DNA from: Bacteroidaceae bacterium
GTDB lineage: Bacteria > Bacteroidota > Bacteroidia > Bacteroidales > Bacteroidaceae
Length of the DNA stretch: 23,979 nt
Assembly: GCA_900769465.1 (NCBI GenBank)
Contig: CAAGGT010000057.1
Span: forward strand, 1 to 23,979
Reading direction: 5' to 3'
Shown here one piece after another: positions 21,009-23,979 of this stretch. Positions within the stretch are counted from its first letter, which is position 1, and every line of letters starts with the position of its first letter. A program made the position numbers and the translations under genes. The notes beneath the pieces are model-generated. The model was not told the origin of the DNA, ran no database searches, and saw nothing but the letters and a program-made list of their open reading frames with translations.

Positions 21009-21614
21009 TTAAATTCCTAATTTCTTTAATCTTGTTATAATGGAACTGTTCTTTCTTCCGAAGTAATCGGCTATTTCCTGTACGGATTTACCTTCGGCCC
21101 ACATTGACTTGAGCTCTTCATCATCTTCAGATGTCCATACGTTGTATGCGTTAGGATGTTCCTGACGCGCGGCATAGATTGAATATACCGGCTCCCCGAT
21201 TAGTCTCTTATATGCCTTAAGGTACTTCTTCAGACGCTTGACATCCTTGTCGCTCAAGTAGGGAAGACGGCGGATATCCATATTGTCACTAAGGTCATTA
21301 ATCTTCACGGCGACAGCAAGCGGATTCTTCTTAACTCGCTCTATAAAATCGTCATAGTTTTCGTTCTCAGACAATTTTGTCACGCATCTGAGAGCAGCGA
21401 TGACCTCTTCAGAGAAGCCTTCGGCAGCAAGTGCCTCAAATGTCCAATCAGTGTCTTCCACCACATCATGAAGGACTCCGACTATCTTTTCGTTCTCTGT
21501 CTTTCCCATCTCCATTACGCGAAGCGGGTGGCCGATATAGTCATTACCGGCTTTGTCGTACTGACCTTTATGTGCTTCTGTCGCTATTTCTATTGCTCGT
21601 TGTAGTGTACTCAT
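21009..21614 (-). CDS. HD-domain (p)ppGpp-hydrolase-like protein with C-terminal HTH
   Basis: The protein has 201 aa. Residues 1-150 are a RelA/SpoT-type hydrolase domain: AHKGQYDKAGNDYIGHPLRV (His29), LHDVVEDT (His49-Asp50, Glu53-Asp54), and VKINDLSDNMDI near 107-118. This is the pattern of small alarmone hydrolases that cleave (p)ppGpp or similar nucleotides. There is no synthetase domain. Residues about 157-201 form an HTH (WTSEDDEELKSMWAEGKS, EIADYFGRKNSSIITRL), of the type found as a DNA-binding appendix in many proteins. The combination suggests a DNA-tethered or self-regulating hydrolase. It starts 2 nt after the 195-aa orphan's stop. Confidence 0.85.
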   Translation of the reverse strand: MSTLQRAIEIATEAHKGQYDKAGNDYIGHPLRVMEMGKTENEKIVGVLHDVVEDTDWTFEALAAEGFSEEVIAALRCVTKLSENENYDDFIERVKKNPLAVAVKINDLSDNMDIRRLPYLSDKDVKRLKKYLKAYKRLIGEPVYSIYAARQEHPNAYNVWTSEDDEELKSMWAEGKSVQEIADYFGRKNSSIITRLKKLGI

Positions 21615-21616
21615 AA

Positions 21617-22204
21617 TTACTCTTTACCCTTAAGCCAGGCGGTGAATTCCCATTCAATTGGCGTACGGCCTTCTTTTCTAAGCGCATCCCATAGAACGGA
21701 ATGATATTCAATATAATCAGTTCTACTCAACTTACTCCATACAGTACATGGTGAAATATTAAATTCCTTTTTCGCCCATTCTATAATTATACTGTCTATC
21801 GGTATATGCAGGTATTCATAAATGGCGTCATATTTTTCATTATTCAGCACTATGCATAGATATTTCATGAGCATATTGATCCATTTCTGTGACTGACCAT
21901 AGTGAAAAGTATGATTGTCTACGCTGTATGCCTCTAGAATCTTTATGCAAGTATTGTCATGCCATTTATCATAATCGTCTTTAGAGGTAATATACGTACA
22001 TTCATCTGTAGCTGGGATAATGATTTCATTTATGACCTTGTTGTATATTTCTCGTTTTATTGTTTCATCAGCCCCAGGTCTGAATTTTAACGTGCGACAC
22101 ATATCTCGATATGCACGTTTTGCTGCTGCTCTCACATCATCTTCTTTCCCGAATACAGCTGTCCTGTAAAACTCGACTATATGTTCTGGTTTAATGTTCT
22201 TCAT
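21617..22204 (-). CDS. Unknown 195-aa protein
   Basis: The protein has 195 aa, all helical by eye, with no membrane segment. Distinctive segments are KPEHIVEFYRTAVFG, FHYGQSQKWINMLMKYLC and IPIDSIIIEWAKKEF. The YGQ-QKWINM-KYL text seems characteristic of a recurring Bacteroidota family, but I cannot assign a function. It sits between the WYL regulator (25 nt upstream) and the HD hydrolase (2 nt downstream), so it is part of that operon and likely works with the hydrolase. Confidence 0.78.
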   Translation of the reverse strand: MKNIKPEHIVEFYRTAVFGKEDDVRAAAKRAYRDMCRTLKFRPGADETIKREIYNKVINEIIIPATDECTYITSKDDYDKWHDNTCIKILEAYSVDNHTFHYGQSQKWINMLMKYLCIVLNNEKYDAIYEYLHIPIDSIIIEWAKKEFNISPCTVWSKLSRTDYIEYHSVLWDALRKEGRTPIEWEFTAWLKGKE

Positions 22205-22229
22205 ATTATCTCATTTACTTATGCATACG

Positions 22230-23147
22230 TTAGTTTTGATTTATCGATAATGGTTTTAAATATTTGTCATAGAATGAACTGATATAGTCTGAAAGAGCAG
22301 GGGAGTCAACAATCTTAACATCTCCTGCCAGACCCAATACAAATCGTCCTACGCCTTCCATTCCGCATACATTTGTCTCCAGGATCCATTTGTCATCGAT
22401 ATTCTTGAGATCCTTCTCTGCAAGAGGATATTCCTCGATAAGAAGGTTCTTTGCTCTGAGACTAAGCTCCAGCTTGACAGGAGTCTGTACAAAGCCACTG
22501 ATACGGAAACAGTCAGTGATACTCTTTTGATGCTTCTCCGCATGATTCCATACGTCGTCGATGATCACGACTTCACCGATTCTGGAAATCTTGAACACTT
22601 TGTTCTCGCATTTCTCAATGTCGTATCCCCATATATCTATGCAGTTGGTTGTGAATTCAAACGGTTCGATAAACCTGTCGCTTACCTCCTGTGAATTTGC
22701 TGATTCATAGGCTTTGAGGATGACCTTCTTCTTCTCACGTATCGCCTGACCGAGGTTCTTGATGTTGGCCGATGTCTCCTCTGAGTGAACGTAATTTGCA
22801 ATACTGGTACAACTATAAATCGCAGAGAGCTTCTTCATGAGACCGCTCTTGAGCTGATTGGTATTATGAAGGCCGTTTATCATGTCATTGATGATATATG
22901 CCTCCTCCTCAGAGAAATAGATAAGATTCTTCATATCAACATGAGAACGAGGCATCTTGCCGATCTTATATACGTTTGTCCTGACTTTGTTTACGACAAA
23001 GCCGGATGCCTTGAAGGTGTCGATATAGCGATACACTGTACGATAAGACATATCGAGCTTTTTGCTCAACTCCGTAATCGTGTAATTCTCATTGCCGGAC
23101 ATCATCTTCATGAGTCTCAGCATACGTTCAATCTTCGGCTGATCCAT
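22230..23147 (-). CDS. WYL-domain transcriptional regulator
   Basis: The protein has 305 aa. Residues 1-60 are a DeoR/HTH_11-type winged helix (MLRLMKMMSGNENYTITELS, then MSYRTVYRYIDTFKASGF). A helical linker leads to a WYL domain at about 140-220 (KVILKAYESANSQEVSDRFI, EPFEFTTNCIDIWGYDIEKC, KVFKISRIGEVVI), then a WCX-type C-terminus. WYL domains bind nucleotides or nucleic-acid fragments and often control defence and DNA-damage loci. It lies 11 nt after the acidic orphan, inside the operon, so it probably regulates the operon it belongs to. Confidence 0.88.
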   Translation of the reverse strand: MDQPKIERMLRLMKMMSGNENYTITELSKKLDMSYRTVYRYIDTFKASGFVVNKVRTNVYKIGKMPRSHVDMKNLIYFSEEEAYIINDMINGLHNTNQLKSGLMKKLSAIYSCTSIANYVHSEETSANIKNLGQAIREKKKVILKAYESANSQEVSDRFIEPFEFTTNCIDIWGYDIEKCENKVFKISRIGEVVIIDDVWNHAEKHQKSITDCFRISGFVQTPVKLELSLRAKNLLIEEYPLAEKDLKNIDDKWILETNVCGMEGVGRFVLGLAGDVKIVDSPALSDYISSFYDKYLKPLSINQN

Positions 23148-23158
23148 ACGCTTATATG

Positions 23159-23713
23159 TTAAGAATGGATTTTTCGCTTGACTATGTTTATATTTCCTGA
23201 ATAGGGGCGAGTCTCTTCCTCTTCCTCATCATCCCAATCTTCATCGTCCATGAATGGAATAGGTGATTCTCCTCTTGCATTGGCAAGTAAAATCTTTTTT
23301 GCTTCCTGTTTGCTCATCCTTTGTTCGAGCATCTCCTCTTCCACATACTCAATTACCCACTGTCCAAGTATTGTCTCGAACTCACAGCAGATATCAATTA
23401 TTATTTCCTCATCTGTTATGAACTCACCCTCGTCTACATCAATATATACCCTGCAGGCATCCTGATCCTCCTCTGCCAATTGTCTGTATTCCCTGGAGGC
23501 GATAGCATAAATCTCATCCCAAAGGGCCTTGTCATACTTCTCAAGACAAAACTGACTCTTGGTAGTAAACTCTATGCCCTTTTCAATTATAAAGTCTGGT
23601 TTGTACCCTTCTTCTTGGTGCATCTTATTCAGTGCTACAGCTATCTTACTGCATATCTGCGCGTAGATATACTCACCGTAATGTTTCTTAATGTATGCTT
23701 CGTATCTGTCCAT
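23159..23713 (-). CDS. Unknown acidic 184-aa protein
   Basis: The start at 23713 (MDRYEAYIKKHYGEYIY) was chosen because it lies 2 nt after the stop of the partial upstream gene; an earlier ATG at 23749 would overlap that gene. The protein is acidic, with DVDEGEFITDEEIIIDI in the middle and a stretch of Asp/Glu (DDEDWDDEEEEET) near the end, then a basic KRKIHS tail. No known domain is visible. Such acidic tails occur in DNA-mimic or chaperone-like proteins, but that is only a thought. Confidence 0.72.
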   Translation of the reverse strand: MDRYEAYIKKHYGEYIYAQICSKIAVALNKMHQEEGYKPDFIIEKGIEFTTKSQFCLEKYDKALWDEIYAIASREYRQLAEEDQDACRVYIDVDEGEFITDEEIIIDICCEFETILGQWVIEYVEEEMLEQRMSKQEAKKILLANARGESPIPFMDDEDWDDEEEEETRPYSGNINIVKRKIHS

Positions 23714-23715
23714 GT

Positions 23716-23965
23716 TCAGTCCTCCAAGTATCTTACAATCTTTCCACATTCAGCTGCATATGCAATCTCCCTGCGTGTGCTTTCTCCAATATATCCTCCA
23801 ACGTTGATGACAAAGATTTCATCAGCCATATCGATCTTCCTCAGATGCATGTCATCCAGCATTGCCTTTGTTCCTTCTGTCCATACTTCGTCATCTCCGC
23901 TATGTCCAAACAGACCAACGGAAATTACGATATTTCCCTCAAGAGTCAGGCGTTTCTGGGCTTCC
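23716..23965 (-). CDS. Partial nucleoside 2-deoxyribosyltransferase-like protein
   Basis: Only the last 82 codons are present; the 5' part is lost at the contig edge. The sequence has RLTLEGNIVISVGLFGHSGD, MLDDMHLRKIDMADEIFVIN, and GGYIGESTRREIAYAAECGK. This is the pattern of the nucleoside 2-deoxyribosyltransferase-like/DUF4406 superfamily: a Rossmann-like core, an Asp before the 'vin' strand, and the GESTR-EIAYA helix. The family includes nucleotide hydrolases and transferases. It heads the visible part of the operon; its stop is 2 nt before the next ATG. The exact subfamily cannot be fixed from a fragment. Confidence 0.7.
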
Positions 23966-23979
23966 AGATCGGAAGAGCA
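23966..23979 (+). other. Illumina adapter remnant at contig end
   Basis: The final 14 bases, AGATCGGAAGAGCA, are exactly the start of the standard Illumina TruSeq adapter. They are not biological and cut the partial gene at 23716-23965. Confidence 0.95.

Noticed and set aside
20774..21040. 88-codon plus-strand frame
   Set aside because: It lies opposite the small membrane protein and the end of the HD gene, and its hydrophobicity is that of an antisense shadow.
1..23979. tRNA, rRNA, CRISPR, insertion sequence or integrase
   Set aside because: None was recognised on either strand; a short or divergent tRNA could only be excluded with tRNAscan-SE.

Overview
The window reads as an accessory region from a member of the Bacteroidota, probably a gut Bacteroidales. 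The main evidence is the promoter grammar: TAnnTTTG -7 boxes lie just upstream of many genes on both strands, often with a TTTG-like -33 box about 20 nt further up, and Shine-Dalgarno sites are weak. DUF4419, DUF6624-like and DUF2693-like proteins, an HU protein, a DUF234-type ATPase and an NrtR/AraR-type Nudix regulator all fit that phylum. Family calls were made by eye from motifs; no database search was possible. No rRNA, tRNA, CRISPR array, transposase, integrase or phage structural gene was seen. The gene mix (recombinase pair, SSB, Api92-like, Panacea, many small orphans) suggests an integrative element, plasmid or large phage-like replicon, but nothing here decides which. The last 14 bases are Illumina adapter sequence, so the right end is an assembly edge.

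Layout. 1-1316: plus-strand tail-anchored protein, HD-domain protein and a possible 25-aa peptide. 1495-2124: minus-strand lipoprotein. 2271-5614: plus-strand operon with a metallopeptidase-like/VWA protein, a DUF2693-like protein, an orphan and an Api92-like protein. 5632-5790: a gene-free stretch with promoter, structure and terminator, a candidate small RNA. 5850-7038: TSCPD protein, secreted Pro-rich protein and HU. 7107-9742: Nudix-winged-helix regulator under paired palindromic operators, followed by an ADP-ribosylglycohydrolase fusion. 9933-13149: recombination operon (Rad52/DdrA-like annealing protein, YqaJ-like exonuclease, an acidic-tailed orphan, a Panacea protein and a DUF4314-like protein). 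13137-13972: a small minus-strand gene and a tail-less SSB.

14204-19696 is minus-strand: ATPase-nuclease with tandem operators, a possible HTH mini-protein, orphans, a lone zinc ribbon, DUF4419 and a three-gene set with two membrane proteins. 19840-20742 is a plus-strand HARE-HTH/DUF2461 pair. 20812-23965 is a tightly packed minus-strand operon: a partial nucleotide-binding-type protein, an acidic orphan, a WYL regulator, an orphan, an HD (p)ppGpp-hydrolase-like protein with a C-terminal HTH, and a small membrane protein.

Three threads are the most interesting. First, the VWA operon, the recombination operon and ssb seem to share one leader (hairpin, then a conserved distance, then an AAGTTGAACC-like box 16-18 nt before the ATG), suggesting a common regulon. 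Second, the Nudix regulator and the ADP-ribosylglycohydrolase fusion look like an ADP-ribose sensing and release circuit, and the fusion's C-terminal zinc ribbon recurs as a stand-alone protein 7 kb away. Third, the terminal minus-strand operon combines alarmone-hydrolase, WYL and nucleotide-type proteins, a make-up typical of signalling or defence loci.
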